From Microbulbifer salipaludis (GTDB taxonomy: Bacteria > Pseudomonadota > Gammaproteobacteria > Pseudomonadales > Cellvibrionaceae): 64,000 nucleotides of DNA. The position numbers and the translations under genes are program-made. The first letter of the stretch is position 1. The number at the start of each line of letters is the position of its first letter. The stretch lies in assembly GCF_017303155.1 (NCBI RefSeq), contig NZ_JAEKJR010000003.1, positions 186,001-250,000 on the forward strand, written 5' to 3'. The notes beneath the pieces were generated by a model. The model saw only the letters and a list, made by a program, of their open reading frames with translations, searched no databases and had not been told where the DNA came from. Shown in pieces: positions 16,788 through 26,541 of this stretch.

Positions 16788-18128
16788 ATGGGACGCTGCC
16801 GAGCCTTTAAATATGTATCACGCACACTGGTGGCCGCAGCACTTTACCTGCTGAGCACCAGCGGCATAGCGTCTGAGCCAGGCGACACGACGCTCTTCCG
16901 CCTCACCGGCTCCAACACCATCGGCGCGGATCTCGCCCCGGCGCAGGTAAAAGGTTACCTGCGCGCAATTGGCGCAACAAACATCACTCAGCGCAGCGAG
17001 GGTGAAAAGCACTGGGTCAACGCCACGCTCCACGGCGACCCGGTAGTGGTCCCCATCATTGCGCTCGGTTCGAGTACGGGATTTAAAGCCCTCAACGAAA
17101 ACAGTGCCGATATCGGTATGGCATCGCGTCGGATCAAGCCCCGGGAAATCGGCATGCTCAAGCGCTTTGGCGACTTTACCGGCCCCCAGGCGGAGCACGT
17201 GATCGGGCTTGATGCGCTGATCGTGACCGTACACAAGCGCAACCCGGTGTCCCAGCTGAGCCTGGACCAGCTGGCACAAATTTATCGCGGTGAGATTCGC
17301 AACTGGGCACAACTGGGCGGCCCAGACTTGCCAATTCGGCCACTGCACCGGGATATCGAATCCGGCACCCGCGCCACCTTTGACAGTGAAGTGTTCGGCG
17401 CCAGCCGTCCTGCAGAAACGTTTGTGTATGAAGTCTCCGGCAACCACGAAACCCGCGCACTGGTGCAACGGGACCCGGCCGCGATTGGCTACCTGCCCTA
17501 CGCCGATGCCGAAGGCCTGCAGAAAGTGGCGGTCAAGGCCGGCGAGCTGGCGGCCATTGTGCCCGACCGCGGCATCATCGCCACCGAGGATTTCCCGCTC
17601 ACCCGCCGCCTGTACCTGTATCGCAACCCCGGGCGCTACAACGCCCATGTAGATGCTTTTATCCACTTCGTCGAATCTCATGCCGGTCAACAGATAGTGG
17701 CCGATGTCGGTTTTATCAATCTCACACCGGTGGCGCTCCAGGTGCCTGCTTATGCCAATGCACCGGACAACTACCGCCAGCTGATGGAAACCGGGTCGCG
17801 CCTGAGCATTTCGTTCCGCTTTGCGGACGGCAGTGCCGAGCTGGACAACCGGGCCCTGCGGGACCTGCAACGGCTGCAGGACTTTATGACACGAGAGGAA
17901 AACCACGACCTTTCGCTGACTCTGGTGGGATTCTCCGACTACAAAGCAAACCGCAATATTTCCGATCTGATTTCCCGCTTTCGCGCGCTGAAGGTGCAGG
18001 GTGCGCTACTGCGAGACCACCAGATGGGCGACAGCCGGATCATGTCTGTGGGTGCCTTTGCACCGCTCACCGGAGACAGCGAGCAAGGCCCGGTAAAAAA
18101 CAGTCGCGTGGAAGTCTGGATAAATTGA
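16788..18128 (+). CDS. Phosphate-binding (PstS-like) domain fused to an OmpA peptidoglycan-binding domain
   Basis: The 446-residue protein has a signal peptide (cleavage probably after SGIAS), then a PstS-like solute-binding domain: FRLTGSNTIGADLAP near residue 37, VPIIALGSSTGFKAL, SADIGMASRRIKPRE and the phosphate-site-like IESGTRATFDSEVFG. From about residue 340 an OmpA-like domain follows (ISFRFADGSAELDNRALRDLQRL, then SLTLVGFSDYKANRNISDLISRFRA) and ends VEVWIN. The OmpA part should hold it to peptidoglycan in the periplasm. No pst or pho gene is nearby, so a role in phosphate capture or sensing is inference. An AGGAG ribosome site supports the ATG. Confidence 0.85.
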   Translation: MGRCRAFKYVSRTLVAAALYLLSTSGIASEPGDTTLFRLTGSNTIGADLAPAQVKGYLRAIGATNITQRSEGEKHWVNATLHGDPVVVPIIALGSSTGFKALNENSADIGMASRRIKPREIGMLKRFGDFTGPQAEHVIGLDALIVTVHKRNPVSQLSLDQLAQIYRGEIRNWAQLGGPDLPIRPLHRDIESGTRATFDSEVFGASRPAETFVYEVSGNHETRALVQRDPAAIGYLPYADAEGLQKVAVKAGELAAIVPDRGIIATEDFPLTRRLYLYRNPGRYNAHVDAFIHFVESHAGQQIVADVGFINLTPVALQVPAYANAPDNYRQLMETGSRLSISFRFADGSAELDNRALRDLQRLQDFMTREENHDLSLTLVGFSDYKANRNISDLISRFRALKVQGALLRDHQMGDSRIMSVGAFAPLTGDSEQGPVKNSRVEVWIN

Positions 18129-18175
18129 CCTGAAGCGGGTCGCGGGGGCATCTGGCAGGATCTATATTTAACGCC

Positions 18176-19048
18176 ATGAATGCCTCGAACTCGCTTTCGC
18201 TCACTGCAGCGCCGCTCCCCCGGCTACTTGGCGCCTTTATCCTGCTGCTGTTTTTGTTCGGCACCGGATGTTCCAGTGTGCGCCTGGTATACGGCCACCT
18301 GGACTGGTGGATGGACCGCAACCTGAATAAATATCTGGATCTGGAGGGCGCCGAGGAAGACCTCCTCTCCCAACGCGTCGACGAGTTCCACCGCTGGCAC
18401 CGCCAGACCCAGCTTCCCCGCTACGCAAACTACCTGGAATCTCTGGCTGCGGATGTGGATGCACCGGACGCCAGCGCGAAAAAACTTGCAGAAATAGAGC
18501 AACAGGTCGACACCTTTTGGCACGCCTCGGCCACCATGCTCAGTGACCTGATACTCCCTATTGTGATTCAGCTGGATGACCAGCAGATTGACCGGCTGGC
18601 AGAAAATGTGCGCGAAGAGCGCGAGAAATCCCTGGAGAAATGGGAGAAGTCCAAACGCAAGCGGGAAAAAGAAATGCGCAAGCAGGCGGAGCGCTGGCTG
18701 GGGGACCTCACTCCGGAACAGGATGCGATGATCGACCACCAGGTAGCGAGTACAACCTTCGACCCAAAGCGGCGCGATGCGCAGCGCCAGCTTTGGAGCA
18801 ACACATTCATTACCACCCTGCGCAACAAACCTGCGGGCTATGAAAAAAAGCTGCGGGATCTGCTGGTTAACCCCCAGTCCCTGTGGTCGCCCGACTATCA
18901 GCAAATGCAGGATCAACTGCGCCAGCAGGCTCGTACCCTGACCGCCGACATACTGGCAAGCATCACGCCGGAGCAGCGCGCGCACCTCAAATCGAGCCTG
19001 CTGAAATTCGCCGCTGACTTTCGCATTCTCGCTGCCCAGGAACACTAA
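18176..19048 (+). CDS. DUF6279-type lipoprotein
   Basis: The 290-residue protein has a lipoprotein signal with lipobox FGTGC at about residue 32. It continues with SVRLVYGHLDWWMDRNLNKYLDLEG, shown here in two parts (VRLVYGHLDWWMDR, then LNKYLDLEG), which is typical of DUF6279 proteins. Residues 145-185 are a highly charged Glu/Lys-rich helix. It starts 47 bp after the phosphate-binding/OmpA gene on the same strand, so the two may be cotranscribed. The function of the family is unknown; an envelope location is likely. Confidence 0.75.
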   Translation: MNASNSLSLTAAPLPRLLGAFILLLFLFGTGCSSVRLVYGHLDWWMDRNLNKYLDLEGAEEDLLSQRVDEFHRWHRQTQLPRYANYLESLAADVDAPDASAKKLAEIEQQVDTFWHASATMLSDLILPIVIQLDDQQIDRLAENVREEREKSLEKWEKSKRKREKEMRKQAERWLGDLTPEQDAMIDHQVASTTFDPKRRDAQRQLWSNTFITTLRNKPAGYEKKLRDLLVNPQSLWSPDYQQMQDQLRQQARTLTADILASITPEQRAHLKSSLLKFAADFRILAAQEH

Positions 19049-19234
19049 AAGACACGAGCGGGCACTCGCCACCAGACCGTTTCAAACGAAACAAATTTTC
19101 TGCCGAAAACCCCGACTTTCACCGGGAATTACTGCAAAAAAATGCCAGAAAGCATGACGCAATCCGCCTGCGACTGATAAGCTCCTGCCCCGCAAGTTAA
19201 ACCGCCCATTACCCTTCAACAGGAGAGGATTTCC

Positions 19235-20509
19235 GTGCGTATCGAGACCGCCCAACGCGAACAATTGCAACAGTGGGAAGCAGAGCTGGAGCAGCAGTAC
19301 CAGCGTATTTGCCAGCATAACCTGAGCCTGGACATTACCCGTGGTAAACCGGCCGCAGATCAGCTGAGCCTTGCTGATAGTCTCGACGGGATTCTCAATG
19401 GCGACTACCGTGCGCCAGATGGTACAGACACCCGCAACTATGGCGGCCTGGAAGGTATCCCCGCGGCACGTGAGCTGGGCGCCGACATTCTGCAGGTACC
19501 GTTTGAAGAGGTGCTTGCCGGCGGCAACAGTTCTCTGACACTGATGTATCACGCGGTGCTCACCGGCTACCTGTTCGGCTTTGCCGGCAATCAGCCCTGG
19601 AGGGAAATGCGTGCCCCCAAATTCCTGTGCCCTGTGCCCGGCTACGACCGTCACTTCGCCATTTGCGAACAGCTGGGGATTGCTATGGACACGGTGCCCA
19701 TGACCGCCACCGGCCCGGACATGGATGTGCTCGAGCAGAAAATTCGCGAAGACGATCAGATCATCGGCCTCTGGTGTGTGCCAAAGTTCTCCAACCCCAC
19801 CGGGGTCACCTATGACACCGATACCGTTGATCGCCTCGCGCAGCTGGGTAAATTTGCCAACCCGGGTTTTCGCATTTTCTGGGATAACGCCTATGCGATT
19901 CATGATCTGGATCACCAGGTAGCCCTGCCGAATATTCGTGAGGCCACCCTGGGCAATGAAACCGCTGACTCTGTGTTGCAATTTGCCTCTACCTCCAAGG
20001 TGACCCACGCCGGTTCCGGTGTGGCCTTCGTCAGTGCCAGCCCCGACAACCTCGCATCGCTGAAACAGCAAATGTCGGCCATGACCATTGGCCCGGACAA
20101 AGTCAACCAGCTGCGGCACGTGCGACTGTTCCCGGAGCTGAGCCAGCTAAAGGAGCACATGCACAAGCACGCGGAAATCCTGCGCCCGAAGTTTGCGTGC
20201 GTACTGGACCACCTGGATAAGAACTTTGCCGACTCCGACCTGGGCGCGTGGGAAACACCGCAGGGTGGTTACTTTGTGTCGTTCAACACACGCCCGGGTG
20301 TCGCGTCTGAAGTGATTCGCCTGTCCGCCGAAGCTGGGGTTAAGCTCACCCCCGCCGGCGCCACCTTCCCCTATGGCAAAGACCCGGAAAACACCAACAT
20401 CCGTATCGCGCCCAGCTTCCCGCCGCTGGAGGAGCTGGACACGGCGATGTCGGTGTTTGTGCTATGTGTGAAACTGGCCAGTGTGCGCAAGGCACTGCAA
20501 GCGGCCTGA
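19235..20509 (+). CDS. PLP-dependent aminotransferase, AspTA (subgroup Ic) type
   Basis: The 424-residue protein resembles the Corynebacterium-type aspartate aminotransferase family. It has LDITRGKPAADQLSLAD near residue 30, NYGGLEGIPAARELGADIL near residue 68, PKFSNPTGVTYD around residue 190, IFWDNAYAIHDL, and the PLP-lysine in FASTSKVTHAGSGVAF. It probably transfers amino groups between aspartate or another amino acid and 2-oxoglutarate. It begins at GTG behind AGGAGAGG and ends just before a bidirectional terminator shared with purC. Confidence 0.88.
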   Translation: MRIETAQREQLQQWEAELEQQYQRICQHNLSLDITRGKPAADQLSLADSLDGILNGDYRAPDGTDTRNYGGLEGIPAARELGADILQVPFEEVLAGGNSSLTLMYHAVLTGYLFGFAGNQPWREMRAPKFLCPVPGYDRHFAICEQLGIAMDTVPMTATGPDMDVLEQKIREDDQIIGLWCVPKFSNPTGVTYDTDTVDRLAQLGKFANPGFRIFWDNAYAIHDLDHQVALPNIREATLGNETADSVLQFASTSKVTHAGSGVAFVSASPDNLASLKQQMSAMTIGPDKVNQLRHVRLFPELSQLKEHMHKHAEILRPKFACVLDHLDKNFADSDLGAWETPQGGYFVSFNTRPGVASEVIRLSAEAGVKLTPAGATFPYGKDPENTNIRIAPSFPPLEELDTAMSVFVLCVKLASVRKALQAA

Positions 20510-20538
20510 CCTGCCGACAAATACACACGTACGCGCAT

Positions 20539-20569
20539 AAAAAAACCCGGCCAACTGGCCGGGTTTTTT
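20539..20569. terminator. Bidirectional terminator between aminotransferase gene and purC
   Basis: CCCGGCC, a four-base loop and GGCCGGG are flanked by seven A on the left and six T on the right. It serves the convergent genes on both strands. Confidence 0.92.
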
Positions 20570-20599
20570 GTGTGCCTGCAGGGCTCGCTTGCGACGGGC

Positions 20600-21703
20600 T
20601 CAGTCAATCAGACCATAGTCATCCCGTAGCACCTGGACAATTTCCGCCTTGGGGTTGTCGGGCAGGTTCAGCTTCTCGCCGATAATTTTCTCCGCGATCC
20701 CCACGTAAGTGGCCGACACCTGCATCAGCATGGCCTCCGGTAGCGCGTTGTCGCGGGCCAGGGCCTCGCGCTCACCCATACGGTCCTTGTTCAGCAGAAT
20801 GTCCGGGTCCGGGAAGTGATGCAGCAACGCCTGACGAAAGCCCTCTTTGGAGTTTTCCACGATCTCGCCATTGCGGTAACGCTCGCCATCCCAGATGCGT
20901 GATGAGTCGGGCGTACCCACTTCGTCCATATAGATCAGTTTTTGCTTGCCCTGCGCATCCGTTACGTAGCCAAATTCAAATTTAGTGTCCACAAACACCT
21001 GATCCAGCCTGGCCAGCTCCGCAGAAATCACATCGAAGCCTTCCTTCAGCAACTGCTCGTAGCGGCCAATGTCTTCTGCACTGCGGAAGTTGAATGCGGC
21101 AAAATTGTCTTCGATATTCTGGCGGGTGATGTTCACATCGTCGGCTTCGGGGACGCCGGGAACGCCCTTGAGAATCCCCTTGGTAGACGGGGTGATCAGC
21201 AGCTCGGGAAGTTTCTGGTCTTTGCTCAGTCCATCCGGGAGTTCGATGCCGCAGAACTCCCGCTCACCCTTGCTGTAGGCCCGCCACATAGAACCGGTAA
21301 TGTACTGTCTGGCAATCGCCTCGATCATGACCGGGCGCGCCTTCTGCACAATCCACACCGCCGGGTGCGGGATATCCAGGATATGGCTATCCGCCAGCCC
21401 CTGCTCCTTGAACCGTTTGAACCAGTGGTTGGCAATGGCATTGAGCGCCGCACCTTTTCCCGGTACCCCGCGCAGGCCGCCTTCCCCATGCCAGATACAA
21501 TCAAACGCAGAGATCCGGTCGGAGATCACCATCACTGCCAGCGGCGCATCGGGTGCCACCGGGTAGCCTTTCTCCTGGATCAGGCGGCGGCTGTCCTCTT
21601 CGGTCAGCCAGTAGACGGAACGGACTTTGCCACTGTGGACGGGCTTGTCAGTGCGAATTGGCAGGTCGTTATTGACTGCCAGTACGGTATCGGCATGGCT
21701 CAT
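20600..21703 (-). CDS. purC: Phosphoribosylaminoimidazole-succinocarboxamide synthase, long form
   Basis: The 367-residue enzyme joins CAIR and aspartate in purine synthesis. Recognisable parts are [48 protein letters not shown] and DTKFEFGYV, with [16 protein letters not shown] after it. It is about 130 residues longer than E. coli PurC and matches the long bacterial/eukaryote-like form. It is a single gene converging on the aminotransferase gene, with the permease gene downstream of no obvious relation. Confidence 0.93.
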   Translation of the reverse strand: MSHADTVLAVNNDLPIRTDKPVHSGKVRSVYWLTEEDSRRLIQEKGYPVAPDAPLAVMVISDRISAFDCIWHGEGGLRGVPGKGAALNAIANHWFKRFKEQGLADSHILDIPHPAVWIVQKARPVMIEAIARQYITGSMWRAYSKGEREFCGIELPDGLSKDQKLPELLITPSTKGILKGVPGVPEADDVNITRQNIEDNFAAFNFRSAEDIGRYEQLLKEGFDVISAELARLDQVFVDTKFEFGYVTDAQGKQKLIYMDEVGTPDSSRIWDGERYRNGEIVENSKEGFRQALLHHFPDPDILLNKDRMGEREALARDNALPEAMLMQVSATYVGIAEKIIGEKLNLPDNPKAEIVQVLRDDYGLID

Positions 21704-21778
21704 GGATTGTCCTAGTTGGTTAACCGGGGCCGGAATCAGGCGGCGAACTCTAGCAAATCCCCGGAAAGCGAGACAGGG

Positions 21779-22885
21779 TTATTCCGCGGTTTCCTGCGGC
21801 AAATCCTCCACCTCACGGGCCTGCCAGGCAGCCTGATGCTCCGAGGTGGGCCAGGCATTCAGGATAGCCTTGGCCAGGGTTGCCAGCGGGATCGCAAAAA
21901 ACACGCCCCAGAATCCCCAGATCCCACCGAATACCAATACCGCCAGAATAATGGCCACCGGGTGCAGGTTCACCGCTTCTGAAAAAAGAATAGGCACCAG
22001 TACGTTGCCGTCGAGTAGCTGAATCATTCCGTAAGCAAACATCAGCCAGAAGAACTCGCTACTCCAGCCCCACTGAAACAGGCCAATAGCTGCCACCGGG
22101 ATCGTCACCACCGCCGCGCCAATGTATGGAATCAGTACCGACAGGCCAACCGCCACCGCCAGCAGCAACGCATAGTTAACCCCAAGCAGCAGGAAAGCGG
22201 CGTAACTTGTGACCGCCACGATGGCGATCTCGATGACCTTGCCACGCACATAGTTGGCCACCTGGTCATTCATTTCGTACCAGATCTGGCGCAACATGGG
22301 CCGCTTGTTTGGCAGGAAGGATGCGCACCAGCCCAGCAGCTTGCCGGAATCCTTGAGAAAGAAAAATACCAGAATCGGTACCACCACCAGGTAAATCAGC
22401 ACTCCCGCCAGTACCGGTAGATTGGCCAGGGAAAATGTCAGCACCGTCTGCCCCAAGCTTCCCAGCTCACTGCCCAGGGTATCCACGATTTCATCAATCT
22501 GCTGTGCCGTCACCAGGCGCGGGTACTGCTCCGGCAGCAACAGCAGCAGCTCCTGACCGCGGTCCATCATGTTCGGCAGTTCCGAGAACAAACGCACGGT
22601 CTGGCGGGAGATAATTGGCATCACCACGAATAGCAAGCCAACAATGGTGCCCACCAGGACCAGGCAGGCAATGCTGACCGCCAGCCAGTGCGGCGCCTTC
22701 CACGACTGCAGCCGCTGCACCATGCCCTGCATCAGGAAGGCAATCACCAGGGCCGCCAGCACGGGCGCCAGAACCGGCCCCAGTGTTGCCAGCACGATAA
22801 TCGCGGCCAGCAACAGCAGCACCAGCAGCACCACCTCTTCCTGGCTGAAATAGCGATTTATCCAACCCCTAATAATCGCAAGCAT
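21779..22885 (-). CDS. perM: AI-2E family permease (PerM-like)
   Basis: The 368-residue inner-membrane protein has about eight hydrophobic segments. Its start IIRGWINRYFSQEEVVLLVL and the stretches FFFLKDSGKLL, VLIPYIGAAVVTIPV and DGNVLVPILFSEAVNLHPV are typical of the PerM/YhhT (AI-2E transporter) family. The ATG at 22885 was taken because the longer frame overlaps tusA and adds hydrophilic sequence. It lies 65 bp downstream of tusA and is probably cotranscribed. The substrate is unknown. Confidence 0.85.
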   Translation of the reverse strand: MLAIIRGWINRYFSQEEVVLLVLLLLAAIIVLATLGPVLAPVLAALVIAFLMQGMVQRLQSWKAPHWLAVSIACLVLVGTIVGLLFVVMPIISRQTVRLFSELPNMMDRGQELLLLLPEQYPRLVTAQQIDEIVDTLGSELGSLGQTVLTFSLANLPVLAGVLIYLVVVPILVFFFLKDSGKLLGWCASFLPNKRPMLRQIWYEMNDQVANYVRGKVIEIAIVAVTSYAAFLLLGVNYALLLAVAVGLSVLIPYIGAAVVTIPVAAIGLFQWGWSSEFFWLMFAYGMIQLLDGNVLVPILFSEAVNLHPVAIILAVLVFGGIWGFWGVFFAIPLATLAKAILNAWPTSEHQAAWQAREVEDLPQETAE

Positions 22886-22950
22886 AAACCCTGTTCTCTC
22901 AAGACTCTGAATGGTTATTGGCAGTTCAACGCCACAGGCACGGCCTGTGG

Positions 22951-23235
22951 TCACCGCGCGTCGTTCGATGACTGCAGCCAATAGTGAAACTCGCTGCCGC
23001 GGATTTCGACCCGCCGTAACGGTACACTAGCGAGCGCACAAAAGCTGCGAATATCCCGCTCGGAGGCAGGGTCTGTGGCGATCAGGTGCAGCAGTGCCCC
23101 CGGCGCCACCTGCTTCATGGCTCGCCGCATGGCCAGCAAAGGCTGCGGGCAGGGAAGCCCGCGGGCATCTACCCTATAAGCAGAATCCCAATCAAAATCC
23201 GGGGGCGGTGTGGCGTTGAAGGACGAGTCAGTCAT
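22951..23235 (-). CDS. tusA: TusA-family sulfurtransferase
   Basis: The 94-residue protein has the family core VDARGLPCPQPLLAMRRAM, with the active Cys in CPQP near residue 29, followed by the beta-alpha-beta-alpha fold. TusA-like proteins carry sulfur as a persulfide for tRNA thiolation or other acceptors. It diverges from bepA, and the perM-tusA-bepA-nadA neighbourhood recurs in Gammaproteobacteria. It may be a TusA paralogue rather than the tRNA-specific one. Confidence 0.88.
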   Translation of the reverse strand: MTDSSFNATPPPDFDWDSAYRVDARGLPCPQPLLAMRRAMKQVAPGALLHLIATDPASERDIRSFCALASVPLRRVEIRGSEFHYWLQSSNDAR

Positions 23236-23400
23236 CGTTCCGCGGTAAAGAACCGTAAATGCCGCGAATTATAACGGCGCTACCGGGTCAATGGGTCACC
23301 ACATCGAACCTTTTACCGCTGAGCTGATCAAAACCTCGACACTCTCACAGGGTTACGTATAGTGTTAACGGTAGGCAACCCGGCAGGCGCAGTAGAGAAT

Positions 23401-24906
23401 ATGACCGAGATCCTTACATTATTCAGCCAACCCTGGAAGCGCTGCTGGCAGCGGCTCCGCCGGGGCGCAGTGGGCCTCACCGCCGGCCTGCTGCTGGGCA
23501 CCACGCCGATCGCCGCCACCGCCCAGGATGGTCACCATATCCAACTACCGCAGCTGGGTGATACCAGCAGCGGTCTCGTGTCCCGGGTGCGGGAAAAAGA
23601 GCTGGGTGAAATGTGGCTGCGTATGTTCCGCAGCCAGGTGCGCACCTCCAGCGACGCACTACTGCAGCAGTATGTAGAAAACTCCCTCAAGGCCCTCGCC
23701 GAATACAGCCCCCTGGAAGACAAAGCCCTCGACGTGGTGGTGGTCAATAACGACACCATGAACGCCTTCGCCGTGCCCGGTGGCGTGGTCGGGGTGCACA
23801 CAGGCCTGTTCCTGTTTGCAGAGAATGAAGACCAGTTCGCCTCGGTACTCGCGCACGAACTGGCGCACCTCAGCCAGCGCCACTACGCTCGCTCCCTCGA
23901 AGCCCAACGCAACAGCACTATCCCCACCCTGGCGGGCATGCTCGGTGCCCTGGTGCTGGCCGCCACCGCCGGTGGCGATGCCGGGCTTGCCGCGATGACC
24001 GCAACCCAGGCGGCGGCACTGGACAACCAGCTGCGCTTCTCCCGCCAGAATGAACAGGAAGCGGATCGAGTCGGCATCGAGACCCTGGCCAAGGCAGGTT
24101 TGAGCCCCCAGGCGGCCGGTGAAATGTTCGAACAGATGCTCAAGGCTACCCGTTATTACCGACGCCCACCGGAGTTCCTGCTCACGCACCCGGTGACCGA
24201 AAAGCGCATCGCGGATGCCAAACTGCGCGCGAGTCGTATGGACAAGGTTCCCCTACGCGACAGCCGTGAATACCACTTGATGCGCGCCCGTATTCGCGTC
24301 AATGCCGAGGCTACCCCGCAGCAGGCGGTGAAGCGCTTTCAGGCCGAACTGCGCGGCATCAATGACAACGAAGACGCCGCCCGCTACGGCCTTGCATTGG
24401 CACAAACCGCTGCGGGCAAGCCGGACACTGCCCTGGAGACCCTGCAGCCACTACTGGACAAAGAGCCCGACAAAGATGCCTTTATCCTCGCCCGGGCCGA
24501 TGTAGACCTGGTGCGGCAGGACTACAGCAGCGCCACGCGCCGCCTGCAGAATGCCGTGAACAAAAACCCGAAAAATCATGCGCTGATCATGGGTTTGGCA
24601 AACGCGCACTTCAAGGCCGGAAATTATCTTGCGGCGGAGCGCATTCTGAAAAAACACAGCCGTGTGCGCCGCAAGGATCCCGCGGTTTGGTACCTGCTGG
24701 CAGAGACCCATGGACTCGCCGGTGATATTGTCGGCGTACATGAGGCGCGTGCGGAGTATTACATTTTGAACGGCGTGTTCGACAAGGCACTGCAGCATCT
24801 GCGCCACGGTGTACGCCTGGCCAAGAACGATTACCAGATCCACGCGATTCTTCAGCAGCGCATGAAGGATGTGATCAAGATGCAGGAAAAAGCCCGAGAG
24901 CTCTGA
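23401..24906 (+). CDS. bepA: M48-family periplasmic metalloprotease/chaperone, BepA-like
   Basis: The 501-residue protein has a signal peptide (cleavage near ATAQD), an M48 protease domain with zinc motif HELAHLSQRH and third ligand in EQEADRVG, and a C-terminal TPR region from about residue 300 to the end. BepA assists LptD and BamA assembly and degrades misfolded outer-membrane proteins in the periplasm. The ATG at 23401 gives the normal signal peptide; the open frame reaches a GTG at 23362. It converges on nadA across a terminator. Confidence 0.9.
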   Translation: MTEILTLFSQPWKRCWQRLRRGAVGLTAGLLLGTTPIAATAQDGHHIQLPQLGDTSSGLVSRVREKELGEMWLRMFRSQVRTSSDALLQQYVENSLKALAEYSPLEDKALDVVVVNNDTMNAFAVPGGVVGVHTGLFLFAENEDQFASVLAHELAHLSQRHYARSLEAQRNSTIPTLAGMLGALVLAATAGGDAGLAAMTATQAAALDNQLRFSRQNEQEADRVGIETLAKAGLSPQAAGEMFEQMLKATRYYRRPPEFLLTHPVTEKRIADAKLRASRMDKVPLRDSREYHLMRARIRVNAEATPQQAVKRFQAELRGINDNEDAARYGLALAQTAAGKPDTALETLQPLLDKEPDKDAFILARADVDLVRQDYSSATRRLQNAVNKNPKNHALIMGLANAHFKAGNYLAAERILKKHSRVRRKDPAVWYLLAETHGLAGDIVGVHEARAEYYILNGVFDKALQHLRHGVRLAKNDYQIHAILQQRMKDVIKMQEKAREL

Positions 24907-24925
24907 CACCAGCATCAGGCCAGAC

Positions 24926-24960
24926 AAAAAAAAGAGCGGCAATTGCCGCTCTTTTTTTTT
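24926..24960. terminator. Bidirectional terminator between bepA and nadA
   Basis: AGAGCGGCAATTGCCGCTCT is a perfect 20-bp palindrome flanked by A-rich and T-rich runs of eight or nine bases, so it can end transcription from both convergent genes. Confidence 0.9.
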
Positions 24961-24964
24961 GTGT

Positions 24965-26041
24965 TCAGTCCAGAGGTTTGCGGAAGTCCAGCATCCGCTG
25001 CAAGGGCATCATGGCCCGCTTGCCCAGCTTCGGGTCGACAAGGATTTCATTATCGCCCCGCTCCAGTACGCCACAAAGATTCTCCAGAGAGTTCATCGCC
25101 ATCCAGGGGCAGTTGGCACAGCTACGGCAAGTGGCACCGGAACCCGCGGTGGGAGCAACAATCAGCTCCTTGTCCGGGCACTGCTGTTGCATCTTGTAGA
25201 AAATGCCCTGATCCGTGGCCACAATAAATTGCTTGTTCGGGCGGGTCTTCGCAGCGTTGATGATCTGCGAGGTAGAACCCACAACATCCGCCAACTCTAC
25301 CACCGCCGCCGGCGACTCCGGGTGTACCAGCACGAGCGCCTCGGGATAGAGCGCCTTCAGGTCGGCAACCCCCTTAGCCTTGAACTCTTCATGCACGATG
25401 CAGGCACCGTCCCACAACAATACATCCGCGCCGGTCTGCTTCTGCACGTAGCCACCGAGGTGTTTATCCGGCGCCCATAGAATTTTCTCGCCCTGGGAAT
25501 CCAGGTAATCCACCACATCCAACGCAATACTCGATGTCACCACCCAATCCGCACGCGCCTTCACGGCCGCGGACGTGTTGGCATAAACCACCACAGTACG
25601 GTCGGGATGCTGGTCACAGAATGCGGAGAATTCTTCAATGGGACAACCCAGGTCAAGGGAGCAGGTCGCCTCCAGGGTCGGCATCAGCACGCGCTTGTTG
25701 GGCGTCAGGATTTTCGCCGTTTCGCCCATAAACTTCACCCCGGCAACGATCAGGGTATCGGCCTGATGCTGCGCGCCAAACCGCGCCATCTCCAGGGAAT
25801 CAGAAACACAGCCGCCGGTCTCTTCCGCCAGCTGTTGAATCAAAGGGTCGGTATAGTAATGGGCAACCAAGACGGCGTTTTGCTCTTTCAGCAAGCGCTT
25901 GATGCGCTCGCGCCAGAGGTTCAATTCCTCTTCGCTGTATTGGTGCAAGGTCGGGTGCGCCAGGTGGTCCTGGATAAAGTCCCGCGCATCAATCGCATTG
26001 GGTGCCGGAGTGGTGGCAATTTTTTCGCTGCTGTCTGTCAT
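24965..26041 (-). CDS. nadA: Quinolinate synthase
   Basis: The 358-residue 4Fe-4S enzyme condenses iminoaspartate and dihydroxyacetone phosphate to quinolinate in NAD synthesis. It shows [21 protein letters not shown] near residue 60, given here in part, [11 protein letters not shown], and cluster cysteines in TCSLDLGCP and [13 protein letters not shown]. Length is typical. No nadB or nadC is in the window. Upstream (26042-26232) there is no gene, only the 3' flank of a tRNA gene. Confidence 0.95.
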   Translation of the reverse strand: MTDSSEKIATTPAPNAIDARDFIQDHLAHPTLHQYSEEELNLWRERIKRLLKEQNAVLVAHYYTDPLIQQLAEETGGCVSDSLEMARFGAQHQADTLIVAGVKFMGETAKILTPNKRVLMPTLEATCSLDLGCPIEEFSAFCDQHPDRTVVVYANTSAAVKARADWVVTSSIALDVVDYLDSQGEKILWAPDKHLGGYVQKQTGADVLLWDGACIVHEEFKAKGVADLKALYPEALVLVHPESPAAVVELADVVGSTSQIINAAKTRPNKQFIVATDQGIFYKMQQQCPDKELIVAPTAGSGATCRSCANCPWMAMNSLENLCGVLERGDNEILVDPKLGKRAMMPLQRMLDFRKPLD

Positions 26042-26232
26042 GAGTCTCTGATACTGCCGGGAAAAGCCCGCATTATACCGATCCGGAAAAATTTCGCCGG
26101 GCTAAGCATAGGAGTGCCCCGCGCCCGCTGCCACTGACCACAGAAGATTATCAAAGGACAGTCTAGGGTCTACACGCACTGCCGCCGAGAAAAGGCTTTA
26201 AAACACTTTGGACTTGGGAAATCTTGAGGAAA

Positions 26233-26308
26233 TGGTGGGTCGTGCTGGATTCGAACCAGCGACCAATTGGTTAAAAGCCAACTGCTCTACCAACTGAGCT
26301 AACGACCC
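26233..26308 (-). tRNA. tRNA-Lys (anticodon TTT), copy 1
   Basis: The minus strand reads GGGTCGTTAGCTCAGTTGGT, an anticodon arm with CTTTTAA, a T arm GGTTCGAATCC and a 3' end GACCCACCA. It is 76 bases with encoded CCA and is identical to the copy at 26439. Confidence 0.97.
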
Positions 26309-26362
26309 TTAAGACTGCCGGACATCAACTCGCTGAGCGGACGCTTGGCTAACTGCTTGTAT

Positions 26363-26386
26363 AACCCGACTTGCGGCGGGTTTTTT
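26363..26386 (+). terminator. Terminator-like hairpin on the strand opposite the tRNAs
   Basis: AACCCG and CGGGTT flank an eight-base loop and six T residues follow on the plus strand. No plus-strand gene leads into it, so its role is unclear. Confidence 0.4.
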
Positions 26387-26388
26387 AT

Positions 26389-26424
26389 GGCTACTGGCTC
26401 GAAGAAGCGCTTCGGAAAGCCAGT
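26389..26424. repeat. Inverted repeat between the two tRNA-Lys genes
   Basis: TACTGGCT and AGCCAGTA form the outer stem and CGAAG/CTTCG an inner stem. In the tRNA transcript it would make a hairpin between the two tRNAs and could be a processing signal. Confidence 0.45.
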
Positions 26425-26438
26425 AACAGGAGGGAAGA

Positions 26439-26514
26439 TGGTGGGTCGTGCTGGATTCGAACCAGCGACCAATTGGTTAAAAGCCAACTGCTCTACCAAC
26501 TGAGCTAACGACCC
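26439..26514 (-). tRNA. tRNA-Lys (anticodon TTT), copy 2
   Basis: This 76-base gene with encoded CCA is identical to the copy at 26233 and is the first of the two to be transcribed. The 130-bp spacer between them is not a tRNA. Confidence 0.97.
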
Positions 26515-26541
26515 TTGACCCCTCAACCTGAGGAGCTGCGT

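Noticed and set aside
16818..17906. 362-codon minus-strand open frame
   Set aside because: It is antisense to the phosphate-binding/OmpA gene and has no recognisable domain.
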